Positions 1-5,060 of a stretch of 5,060 nt of DNA are shown here, piece after piece. The stretch's first letter is position 1. Each line of letters begins with the position of its first letter. A model generated the notes under the pieces. The model did not search any database. It saw only the letters and a list, made by a program, of their open reading frames with translations, and was not told the DNA's origin. The position numbers and the translations under genes were made by a program. Source of the DNA: an uncultured Prevotella sp. (GTDB lineage: Bacteria; Bacteroidota; Bacteroidia; Bacteroidales; Bacteroidaceae); the NCBI GenBank assembly GCA_945788545.1, contig CALZMK010000156.1, positions 1 to 5,060 of the forward strand, in the 5' to 3' direction.

Positions 1-222
1 ACGTCCGTCCTTTGCCTCCTCGGCGCGGTCGATAATGCTGAACTGGGTGTTGATTCCAAGCAGTTTCTTGTGATAGGCTGCCACCTTGGGCGAACCGTAG
101 ATTATCGGAGTGCAGAGCTCGAGCATCTCGGGGTCTGCAAATGTTTTGAGGATTACCTCATATCCGATGCCGTTAGTATCACCATGGGTGATAGCAACGC
201 GTATTTTCTTGTTTTCTTCCAT
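1..222 (-). CDS. pdxA: 4-hydroxythreonine-4-phosphate dehydrogenase PdxA (N-terminal part, cut by window edge)
   Basis: The reading frame opens with ATG at 222-220 and stays open for 74 codons to the window edge, so the C-terminal three quarters are missing (the family is usually about 330-365 residues). The N-terminus reads KKIRVAITHGDTNGIGYEV (residues 5-23), the first beta strand and glycine-rich loop that corresponds to GDPAGIGPE in E. coli PdxA. It continues with CTPIIYGSPKVAAYH (residues 37-51), typical of Bacteroidota PdxA. By family knowledge the enzyme oxidises 4-phosphohydroxy-L-threonine with NAD in the DXP-dependent route to pyridoxal 5'-phosphate, in the cytoplasm. The metal- and substrate-binding histidines of the family lie beyond the window and cannot be checked. 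It is the third gene of the rlmN operon, 22 bp after the DUF4837 stop codon, with no promoter of its own visible in that gap. Confidence 0.93.
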   Translation of the reverse strand, partial: MEENKKIRVAITHGDTNGIGYEVILKTFADPEMLELCTPIIYGSPKVAAYHKKLLGINTQFSIIDRAEEAKDGR

Positions 223-244
223 AGATGATGTTGTATATATTGTT

Positions 245-1225
245 TTATCGTTCGAGACTGAGCGTATAGAGCGCAGCCTCCATTCTCTTGATTATATTCC
301 TTTTCTCTTCGCCGGGGGCATAGACAAACGCCTCGGCTGTGACGGTGACGCCCCGAAGGGAGTCTATCATCGTATGACTCACAAACGGGCCTCCCATGAT
401 GTCGCCATGCATCTGCCACAGGCCTCGCATCTCCACTATCGTGCGTCCGCCCACATGCAGTGTCTTCATTGTGGGGGCAATGCGCCGCTCGGTGGTGAGA
501 TACATACTGTCGGTCTCGCCCTTGATGTTGACTCGCATCACACTGTCGCGGAGTGACATCATGCGCTCCAAGGAGACGTCGGTGCCCGGGGCGGAATACA
601 CGCAGAGGTTGCGCATCGACACACTGCCATCGTCGGAGAGCCATATAAAGCGCTTACCATGCTTGGTCTTGGTGATGTCGGAGGGAATGAGGAGTCGGCA
701 GCCCACTGCCTTTTCCACTTCCTTCTCCCTTGCCGGCGAATGGGACTTGCGCAGATGGCGCAATGCCACGTTGGTCTCGAATCGCGAAAGCAATGAGCGC
801 AGAGAGCGACCTATGCGCCCGTGGTGGGCGGCAATAGAGTCGGCCGACGGGGTCTCGACATACACAATCATCTGCGGCGAGGCATATACATCCTTCTCAT
901 ATCTCAACCTTGTGGCGGAATGGCGGGCCTCGTCGATATCCACAACGACTATCGCCCTGGCATAGCGCGAGGATTCGAGTGACGTGGCGTCGGCGGCATG
1001 ACTGACATCGAAGGCGCTCTCGTCCTGGGGCAATCCCGCAAGGGGCGTTTGCATCATCCTTGATATCATCGAGCGCACTCTTGCGTCGGATGTCACCAGC
1101 ACCACATCATAGGGGTTGCCACTGCTGCGGGGCTTTAGGCTCATACCATCGTCGCACGAGGCAAGCGAGAGCAACGCCAACAGCAAGGGCAGGATGACTG
1201 CCAATATACGCCACCTACACCTCAT
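245..1225 (-). CDS. DUF4837-type lipoprotein, function unknown
   Basis: This is a 326-residue protein if started at the ATG at 1225-1223. That start is chosen because it gives a classical lipoprotein signal: basic MRCRWR, a hydrophobic stretch at residues 7-22, and lipobox LASC with the lipidated cysteine at residue 24, followed by two aspartates. A longer frame to 1360 exists but lies wholly inside rlmN and would bury the signal peptide. The C-terminal third holds RGLWQMHGDIMGGPFVSH (residues 267-284) and FVYAPGEEKRN (300-310), which I recognise from memory as hallmarks of the DUF4837 family, known only from Bacteroidota. No catalytic motif is evident. It is probably anchored in the outer membrane or periplasm. 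The start overlaps the rlmN stop codon by 11 bp, suggesting translational coupling, and pdxA follows 22 bp downstream. The family name is fairly secure; the role is unknown. Confidence 0.87.
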   Translation of the reverse strand: MRCRWRILAVILPLLLALLSLASCDDGMSLKPRSSGNPYDVVLVTSDARVRSMISRMMQTPLAGLPQDESAFDVSHAADATSLESSRYARAIVVVDIDEARHSATRLRYEKDVYASPQMIVYVETPSADSIAAHHGRIGRSLRSLLSRFETNVALRHLRKSHSPAREKEVEKAVGCRLLIPSDITKTKHGKRFIWLSDDGSVSMRNLCVYSAPGTDVSLERMMSLRDSVMRVNIKGETDSMYLTTERRIAPTMKTLHVGGRTIVEMRGLWQMHGDIMGGPFVSHTMIDSLRGVTVTAEAFVYAPGEEKRNIIKRMEAALYTLSLER

Positions 1226-2255
1226 TGTTCTTCTTGGCTGTTGTGAGCAATCCACAGGCAGCGAAGATATCCTGTCCGCGACTGGCACGTATGGTGGTGA
1301 ACACGCCATGCTTGGTGAGATAGTCGCGAAGGTTTTCCATCTTCTTGTCGTCGGCACCATGCAGGGGCACGTCGGGGATGGTGTGGAAGCGGATGAGATT
1401 TACCCTGCACTCCAGTCCATCCACAAGGCGCACTATCTCGCGAGCATGCACCATCGAGTCGTTGACACCGCCGAAGACGATGTATTCGAAGGAGCAGCGG
1501 CGCTGGTGGGTGAAGTCATATTGCTTGAGCAGTGCCACAACGTCGGATATTGCCATCTGCTTCTCGGCAGGCATGAGGGTGAGTCGCTGCTCGTGGAGCG
1601 GCGAGTGCATACTGATGGCGATGTGGCACTCGCTCTCGTCGAGGAATCGCTTGAGCTTGTTCTTTATGCCCACACTGCTCACGGTGATGCGCTTGGGGCT
1701 CCACTGATAACCCCACTCGGCAGTGAGCACCTGTGTGGCGCGCAGCACATTGTCGAGGTTGTCCATCGGTTCGCCCTGACCCATAAACACGATATTGGTG
1801 AGGGACGAAATCTCGGGCAGCGAGTATATCTGATTGAGGATGTCGGCTGCGGTGAGATTTCCCTCAAAGCCTTGTTTGCCGGTTTGGCAGAAGAGGCAGT
1901 TCATCTTGCAGCCCACCTGCGACGACACACATAGTGTGGCCCTGTCGCCGTCGGGGATATACACTGTCTCGACAAACTTGCCGCTTGCCGTGGGGAAGAG
2001 ATACTTGATGGTGCCGTCCTTCGACTTTTGGCAATCCAACGGAGGCATGGCTCCTATCTCACTGTTCTCACTGAGTTTCAAGCGGTTGGCCTTGGAGATA
2101 TTGGTCATTTGGTCGATGTTCTTCACATTGGCGTCGTACAGCCACTTGGCTATCTGCTTGGCTGTAAAAGCCGGCATACCGAGTGACACGACAAACGCCT
2201 TGAGTTCGTCAACATTCATTCCCAATAATATCTTTTTGCTTGCTTCCATTGTCAT
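1215..2255 (-). CDS. rlmN: dual-specificity 23S rRNA A2503 / tRNA A37 C2-methyltransferase RlmN
   Basis: This radical-SAM methyltransferase has 346 residues from the ATG at 2255. It carries the iron-sulfur motif CKMNCLFC (CX3CX2C; Cys116, 120, 123), preceded seven residues upstream by ATLCVSSQ (Cys109, matching E. coli Cys118). GQGEPMDN at 159-166 is the SAM-binding GEP motif. The C-terminal DIFAACG has Cys334, matching the methyl-carrying Cys355 of E. coli. All catalytic cysteines are therefore present and the length is normal. By family knowledge it adds a methyl group to C2 of A2503 in 23S rRNA and, in E. coli, of A37 in some tRNAs, with effects on decoding fidelity and drug binding at the peptidyl transferase centre. 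Cfr is a less likely alternative given the family-typical N-terminus and housekeeping operon. The frame is open back to 2360, but that extension crosses the promoter and a palindrome; the ATG at 2249 (344 residues) is an equally plausible start. It is the first gene of the operon. Confidence 0.96.
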   Translation of the reverse strand: MTMEASKKILLGMNVDELKAFVVSLGMPAFTAKQIAKWLYDANVKNIDQMTNISKANRLKLSENSEIGAMPPLDCQKSKDGTIKYLFPTASGKFVETVYIPDGDRATLCVSSQVGCKMNCLFCQTGKQGFEGNLTAADILNQIYSLPEISSLTNIVFMGQGEPMDNLDNVLRATQVLTAEWGYQWSPKRITVSSVGIKNKLKRFLDESECHIAISMHSPLHEQRLTLMPAEKQMAISDVVALLKQYDFTHQRRCSFEYIVFGGVNDSMVHAREIVRLVDGLECRVNLIRFHTIPDVPLHGADDKKMENLRDYLTKHGVFTTIRASRGQDIFAACGLLTTAKKNNEV

Positions 2256-2273
2256 TTTGCGTATTATAAGGTG

Positions 2274-2305
2274 CAAAGGTATAAAAAAATGCTGAATATC
2301 GCAAA
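2274..2305 (-). promoter_or_regulatory. Bacteroidota-type promoter of the rlmN-DUF4837-pdxA operon
   Basis: On the minus strand, TACCTTTG (2281-2274) matches the Bacteroidota -7 element TAnnTTTG. TTTG (2305-2302) sits 20 bp upstream, as expected for the -33 element. Transcription would begin near 2270, leaving a very short leader of roughly 12-20 nt before the ATG at 2255 or 2249. This position is the main argument against starting rlmN further upstream. The -33 element lies in the loop of the palindrome at 2285-2321. The match is by eye. Confidence 0.7.
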
Positions 2306-2321
2306 AATATTCAGCATTTTT
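2285..2321. terminator. perfect 15-bp inverted repeat, bidirectional terminator-like, overlapping the rlmN promoter
   Basis: Arms 2285-2299 (AAAAATGCTGAATAT) and 2307-2321 are exact reverse complements around a 7-nt loop (CGCAAAA). On either strand the stem ends in a run of T: five on the plus strand, and five within the stem continuing for two more on the minus strand. This fits an intrinsic terminator acting in both directions, although the stem is AT-rich with only three G-C pairs. On the minus strand it could stop read-through from the lipoprotein gene before the rlmN promoter starts anew. Because the -33 element lies in its loop and one arm fills the spacer, it could instead be an operator or a cruciform-forming site. 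Confidence 0.6.
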
Positions 2322-2351
2322 AAGTATTTGTATTAATTGAGGGATTAAATA

Positions 2352-2539
2352 TTGAACCACAGAGATTAAGAGGAAAAGAGTTTATGGGGTATTTTAAGAG
2401 TTGGTCGCAAGCGACGGAGAACGCAGAGTTTCATGCGTCAGACATAAATGCGTAGCCCCTCTATAAACTCCTAATGCCAAAGGCATTCAATCTCTTTCAT
2501 AATATGAACACTCTTAATCTCTTTATCTCTGTGGTTTAA
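2352..2539. repeat. MITE-like structured intergenic element with imperfect inverted-repeat ends
   Basis: The ends are inverted repeats. AACCACAGAG at 2355-2364 pairs with 2527-2536, extending outward with one mismatch to 2352 and 2539; ATTAAGAG at 2365-2372 pairs with 2511-2518. The right arm has 8 extra bases (2519-2526). Inside, GAGTTTAT (2378-2385) and GGGG (2386-2389) pair with 2463-2470 and 2456-2459, with a 3-nt bulge at 2460-2462. Short hairpins lie between: GTCG(C) at 2404-2408 with 2411-2415; ACGCA 2421-2425 with 2434-2438; AATGCC 2473-2478 with 2482-2487 around AAA; TTCAT 2496-2500 with 2504-2508. No ORF or transposase is present, and no convincing target-site duplication was found. 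It begins five bases past the lipoprotein stop codon. It resembles dispersed non-autonomous elements with CACAGAG-type ends seen in Bacteroidota intergenic regions (recollection, not searched). Its multi-branched fold could also act as a transcript end or a structured RNA. Confidence 0.65.
2378..2470. other. inner long-range stem of the structured element, enclosing two hairpins
   Basis: GAGTTTATGGGG at 2378-2389 pairs with CCCC (2456-2459) and ATAAACTC (2463-2470), giving 12 base pairs interrupted only by the 3-nt bulge TCT at 2460-2462. The enclosed 66 bases hold the hairpins at 2404-2415 and 2421-2438, plus a direct repeat ATGCGT at 2433-2438 and 2449-2454. The nesting inside the outer arms makes a random origin unlikely. 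No protein-coding potential is seen. Whether it acts as DNA or RNA is unknown. Confidence 0.55.
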
Positions 2540-2544
2540 AAAAT

Positions 2545-3060
2545 TTATTTCCTTGGTCCCTTAATACTGTCTGTGGGGGCAGGATTGACCGAGCGGGTGG
2601 GAGCCCAATAGCGATTGTCGCTTGTCTTGATCAACTGGAAGGAGGCTATATCCTCGTAGGTTCGTGCATCGCAGAAGATACCCGAGAAACGGTTTCTCGA
2701 CTGTGAATACCTGTCGATGACAATGTCAGAACCATCATCATAATAGATATAGATTCTGCCGTTGCGGACATGCCATTCAAACTCGTTGGCATATTCATAT
2801 CCACGCGGACTCCAGTCGTATTCTATACCATAGCCGCCACGTGAGAAATCACCATCCTGAACGAACACTATCTTGGTCTCCCAGTTCTCGGTATAGTCGT
2901 TGAAGCGGTCGCTATACCTTGTCGTTTGAATCCATCCTTCCCATGTTCCGTTGAGGTCGTATGCCTGGTCAACATCCTCGTCGCAGCTTGTGAATGTCAT
3001 TGCCATTGCGAGGGTCATCATCACCATTGTGATATTTGTAAAAAGTCTTTTCATAATCAT
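2545..3060 (-). CDS. small putative surface lipoprotein, family not recognised
   Basis: A 171-residue protein with a lipoprotein signal: n-region MIMKRLFTN, hydrophobic residues 10-24, and lipobox TFTSC with Cys26. The next residues are DEDVD, an acidic stretch resembling the Bacteroidota lipoprotein export signal that sends lipoproteins to the cell surface; this is inference from motif type. Mature residues 36-42 read LNGTWEG, an opening seen in lipocalin-like beta-barrel domains. Residues 43-145 are rich in aromatic and polar residues (YDW, WHV, IYIYYDDG), as expected of beta strands. The tail from about 150 is proline- and charge-rich and looks disordered. I do not recognise a named family and assign no function. 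The second ATG at 3054 would give the more usual MKRLF start; either is possible. It has its own promoter at 3096-3125 and looks monocistronic, ending just before the structured element. Confidence 0.85.
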   Translation of the reverse strand: MIMKRLFTNITMVMMTLAMAMTFTSCDEDVDQAYDLNGTWEGWIQTTRYSDRFNDYTENWETKIVFVQDGDFSRGGYGIEYDWSPRGYEYANEFEWHVRNGRIYIYYDDGSDIVIDRYSQSRNRFSGIFCDARTYEDIASFQLIKTSDNRYWAPTRSVNPAPTDSIKGPRK

Positions 3061-3095
3061 TTATGTTTTAATGCGTTAATAATCTTTTGTCGCTG

Positions 3096-3125
3096 CAAAG
3101 ATAGTCGTTTTTTCGCAACTATCAA
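3096..3125 (-). promoter_or_regulatory. Bacteroidota-type promoter of the small lipoprotein gene
   Basis: On the minus strand, TATCTTTG (3103-3096) is a full match to the -7 element TAnnTTTG. TTG (3125-3123) lies 19 bp upstream as the -33 element. Transcription would begin near 3090, giving an A/T-rich leader of about 30 nt without a clear Shine-Dalgarno sequence, as is usual in this phylum. It shows that the lipoprotein is probably transcribed independently of the permease gene upstream. Confidence 0.72.
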
Positions 3126-3136
3126 TAGATAAAATT

Positions 3137-3151
3137 CCTATTTCGCATAGG
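3137..3151 (-). terminator. weak terminator-like hairpin after the AmpG-like gene
   Basis: CCTAT (3137-3141) pairs with ATAGG (3147-3151) around a 5-nt loop, 7 bp past the permease stop codon. On the minus strand the stem is followed by AATTTTATC. A second stem, AAATCC 3154-3159 with GGATTT 3171-3176, overlaps the end of the gene. The stems are short and the T-run is brief, so termination is plausible but unproven. Its position between the permease stop and the next promoter supports the call. Confidence 0.35.
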
Positions 3152-3158
3152 GAAAATC

Positions 3159-4448
3159 CTATTCGTGGGAGGATTTATCCTTCTTGCCAAAGTCGGGATC
3201 TATCTTCAAAAATGCTGTCACGGCAAAGGTTATGGCGCAACATGCCATCACGATGATAAAGAAAACACGATAGCCCACCATATCCTTTATATATCCCGAA
3301 AGCATGCCGGGAAGCATCAGTCCGAGATAGGATATGCCGGTGCAGATGGAATAGTGGGAGGTTTTGTATTTTCCTTGACTATAATAGAGCATGTAGAGGG
3401 TGAGGACGGTGAATCCGAGTCCGTAGCCAAACTGCTCGATGAAGAGGCAGGAAGACACGACGATGAGGTTGGAATTGAGCGAATAGCTGAGGTAGATATA
3501 CACCACGTCGGGCAATGTGATGGCGCATACCATAGGCCAGAGCCAGCGCTTCATACCGTCGCGACTGACGAGGACACCGCCGATGATGCCTCCGAGCAGT
3601 AGGCCGATGAGCCCCACGGTGCCGTTGGCAAGTCCGTATTCCTGAGGCGAGAGTCCCAATCCTCCGACATAGTTATGGCGAAGCATGAATGTCTTTGTCA
3701 TCGTGTTGAGCAATGCCTCGGGGAAGCGATAGAACAACAGGAAGAGCATGACAATGAGAGTGCCACGGCGGTCGAATTTCTGGAAGAAGGTGATGAACAT
3801 GTTTTTCAATTCAGATGTCACCTCTGCCACGGTGCGCCTCGTGTTCACATCCTCAGCGGGACGGGGCATAAACCGACTGTGATAGAGCCACAAACCGATG
3901 AACAAGCCCGCCAAGCCATAGAATATCAATGCCCAGGTGAAGCGTATCTGTCCGCGGAACATCACCTGCAATATGCCTGCCAGGGAGACAAGCATACCGT
4001 TGACAAAGATGATGGCAAGGCGATAGAACGTGTTGCGCAATCCCACGTATTTAGCCTGGTTGTGATCGTCGAGTTCTATCATATAGAACCCGTCGGCGGA
4101 AATGTCGTGGGTGGCACTGCAGAAGGCGATGAGGAAGAAAAGGCACATAGTGGCCTGAAACCAGAATGCGGTGGGGATGGAGAACGCTATTCCGGCGAGC
4201 GAGGCTCCTATCAATGCCTGCATGGCAAGCACCCACCAGCGCTTGGTCTTCAACAAGTCGATAAACGGGCTCCAGAGGGGTTTGATAACCCAAGGGAGCG
4301 CAAGCCATCCGGTGAACAATCCCACCTCGGCATCCGAGAGGCCCATCTGCATATACATCACCACCGACAAACCGGTGACGATGATATTGGGCAAGCCCTC
4401 GGCAAAGTAGAGCGTGGGTATCCACGCCCATGGATTTCTATGTTTCAT
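3159..4448 (-). CDS. AmpG-like MFS permease, probable muropeptide / wall-fragment importer
   Basis: A 429-residue, strongly hydrophobic protein with roughly 12 predicted membrane segments and a charged central cytoplasmic loop at about 191-228, the usual length and layout of the major facilitator superfamily. AmpG-type signatures are YFAEGLP (14-20) in the first helix, KPLWSPFID (56-64) in the loop between helices 2 and 3, ATHDISADGFY (112-122) in helix 4 (cf. the QDI..D motif of AmpG), and EQFGYGLGF (338-346) in the second half. AmpG carries GlcNAc-anhydroMurNAc and its peptides across the inner membrane with protons for cell-wall recycling. Whether this protein carries the same substrate is inference. 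The ATG at 4448 follows the SpoIID/LytB stop codon by 6 bp, so the two are surely co-transcribed. A related sugar or siderophore permease of the same subfamily is the main alternative. Confidence 0.85.
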   Translation of the reverse strand: MKHRNPWAWIPTLYFAEGLPNIIVTGLSVVMYMQMGLSDAEVGLFTGWLALPWVIKPLWSPFIDLLKTKRWWVLAMQALIGASLAGIAFSIPTAFWFQATMCLFFLIAFCSATHDISADGFYMIELDDHNQAKYVGLRNTFYRLAIIFVNGMLVSLAGILQVMFRGQIRFTWALIFYGLAGLFIGLWLYHSRFMPRPAEDVNTRRTVAEVTSELKNMFITFFQKFDRRGTLIVMLFLLFYRFPEALLNTMTKTFMLRHNYVGGLGLSPQEYGLANGTVGLIGLLLGGIIGGVLVSRDGMKRWLWPMVCAITLPDVVYIYLSYSLNSNLIVVSSCLFIEQFGYGLGFTVLTLYMLYYSQGKYKTSHYSICTGISYLGLMLPGMLSGYIKDMVGYRVFFIIVMACCAITFAVTAFLKIDPDFGKKDKSSHE

Positions 4449-4454
4449 ATTATT

Positions 4455-5060
4455 CTACATATAATACTTCTTAATCTCCGCCCCACGATAATAGTGGAGC
4501 AATATCTTGTCGTAGGGATAACCCTTCTCGCCCATCACGGCGGCACCTATCTGGCATAGACCGACACCATGTCCCCAACCGGCTCCGATGATGGTGAAGG
4601 CAGAGGGCACATTGGTGTCGTTGTCGCTGAAATGCTTGTCAACGACAAAGGCACTGCTATAGAGATGGGTGTCGCTGAGTGTGCGGCGTATCTCGAGCTC
4701 CTTACCGAGGGTGAGCGTCTTCTTGGTGCCCACGATTTTCAGTCGGCATATCCTTCCGCTCTTTCCGCGTTCCACGGGTATGAGGTCGATGATGTCGCCA
4801 AAGTCGTCCTTGGTCTTCTCGTTTATCAGTCGCGACAGTTCTTCCTGGGTGTATTCCACTCGCCATCGATAGAAGTCGGGTGTCTCCTGGTCGTAGTCGT
4901 TGAGCACCTGCGAGAGCACCGCCTTGTCGGTGGTGTTGCAATATGCCTCGGGCGATGTGCGAATCCAGCGGTCGAAGAATTCCTCATTGGCTTCTAATTC
5001 CTCATTCCTCATTCCTAATTCCTCATTATCCACCACCGACACGAGATACGGTTTCGGAGT
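4455..5060 (-). CDS. SpoIID/LytB-domain protein, C-terminal part (start lies beyond window)
   Basis: The frame is open from the window edge; a GTG at 5042 is only an internal valine, since the upstream codons read TPKPYL without a stop. The 201 visible residues contain the SpoIID/LytB C-terminal signature GAGWGHGVGLCQIGA (about residues 153-167), then YDKILLHYYRGAEI close to the C-terminus. The segment TSPEAYCNTTDKAVLSQVL (34-52) is shared, as I recall, with Bacteroidota members of this family. SpoIID proteins are lytic transglycosylases acting on denuded glycan strands, and LytB is an amidase enhancer. The SpoIID catalytic glutamate would lie upstream and cannot be verified, so enzymatic activity is inferred. 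The adjoining AmpG-like permease fits a role in wall turnover and fragment recovery. A run of 7-bp repeats encodes the NEELGMRNEELEANEE segment (12-27), which looks like an insertion into the domain. Confidence 0.88.
   Translation of the reverse strand, partial: TPKPYLVSVVDNEELGMRNEELEANEEFFDRWIRTSPEAYCNTTDKAVLSQVLNDYDQETPDFYRWRVEYTQEELSRLINEKTKDDFGDIIDLIPVERGKSGRICRLKIVGTKKTLTLGKELEIRRTLSDTHLYSSAFVVDKHFSDNDTNVPSAFTIIGAGWGHGVGLCQIGAAVMGEKGYPYDKILLHYYRGAEIKKYYM
4982..5027. repeat. heptanucleotide repeat array (AATGAGG/AATTAGG) inside the SpoIID/LytB gene
   Basis: On the plus strand five contiguous 7-bp units fill 4993-5027: TCTAATT, CCTCATT, CCTCATT, CCTAATT, CCTCATT. A sixth CCTCATT lies at 4982-4988, separated by GGCT. 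On the coding strand these are AATGAGG/AATTAGG units. Because 7 is not a multiple of 3, gain or loss of one unit would shift the frame. The same kind of sequence occurs, as I recall, as an intergenic repeat in some Bacteroidota, but here it is translated. Confidence 0.8.

Noticed and set aside
223..244. Separate pdxA promoter in the 22-bp gap after DUF4837
   Set aside because: No TAnnTTTG element is present in the gap; pdxA is more simply read as part of the rlmN operon.
1226..1360. N-terminal extension of the DUF4837 protein to an ATG at 1360
   Set aside because: It lies entirely within rlmN and would place the lipoprotein signal peptide at residue 46 onward, which is not workable.
1116..1934. 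Plus-strand open frame of 272 codons opposite rlmN and DUF4837
   Set aside because: It is antisense to two well-supported genes, and its product shows no domain and no promoter.
2256..2360. N-terminal extension of RlmN to an upstream ATG at 2360
   Set aside because: The extension runs through the palindrome and the promoter, gives an RlmN longer than usual, and its residues do not resemble the family N-terminus.
2352..2539. tRNA or known riboswitch in the structured gap
   Set aside because: No tRNA arms or anticodon, no CCA end, and no riboswitch consensus that I recognise; the element lies after a stop codon and upstream of the rlmN promoter, so it is not in the leader of rlmN.
3675..4559. 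Plus-strand open frame of 294 codons opposite the permease gene
   Set aside because: It is antisense to a clear membrane protein; the His/Glu-rich product has no recognisable domain and mirrors the codon pattern of the real gene.
4993..5027. CRISPR-like or direct-repeat array
   Set aside because: The units are 7 bp, contiguous and translated; there are no spacers and no cas genes.
4455..5042. GTG at 5042 as the true start of the SpoIID/LytB protein
   Set aside because: The frame stays open to the window edge with family-like residues upstream, and a start there would leave only the C-terminal part of the domain.

Overview
The window looks like chromosomal DNA of a Bacteroidales bacterium (Bacteroidota; Prevotellaceae or Muribaculaceae would fit, but rank below order is a guess). 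The evidence is protein resemblance (a DUF4837-type lipoprotein, a Bacteroidota-style PdxA, an AmpG-like permease beside a SpoIID/LytB protein), two promoters matching the Bacteroidota TTG...TAnnTTTG pattern, no obvious Shine-Dalgarno sequences, and lipoproteins with acidic residues right after the lipobox cysteine. All six recognisable genes lie on the minus strand, so transcription runs from high to low coordinates.

Right block (about 3159-5060): the C-terminal part of a SpoIID/LytB-domain protein, cut by the window edge, is followed after 6 bp by an AmpG-like permease of the major facilitator superfamily. Together they suggest peptidoglycan turnover and recovery of wall fragments. The SpoIID gene carries an in-frame array of 7-bp repeats near the window edge.

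Middle block (about 2256-3158): a small promoter region, one monocistronic-looking 171-residue lipoprotein of unknown function, then a non-coding stretch of about 290 bp. That stretch is mostly one MITE-like structured element (about 2352-2539) with inverted-repeat ends, an inner long-range stem and several small hairpins. After it comes a perfect 15-bp inverted repeat that overlaps the promoter of the next operon.

Left block (1-2255): a compact operon rlmN - DUF4837 lipoprotein - pdxA. The first two genes overlap by 11 bp and the last two are 22 bp apart. RlmN methylates A2503 of 23S rRNA (and, in E. coli, A37 of some tRNAs). PdxA is a vitamin B6 (PLP) biosynthesis enzyme, of which only the first 74 residues are present. 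The DUF4837 protein is a lipoprotein of unknown role.

I see no defence system, CRISPR array, tRNA, rRNA, phage gene or transposase. The non-routine signals are the structured intergenic element, the heptanucleotide array inside the SpoIID gene, and the terminator-like palindrome that contains the rlmN -33 element.
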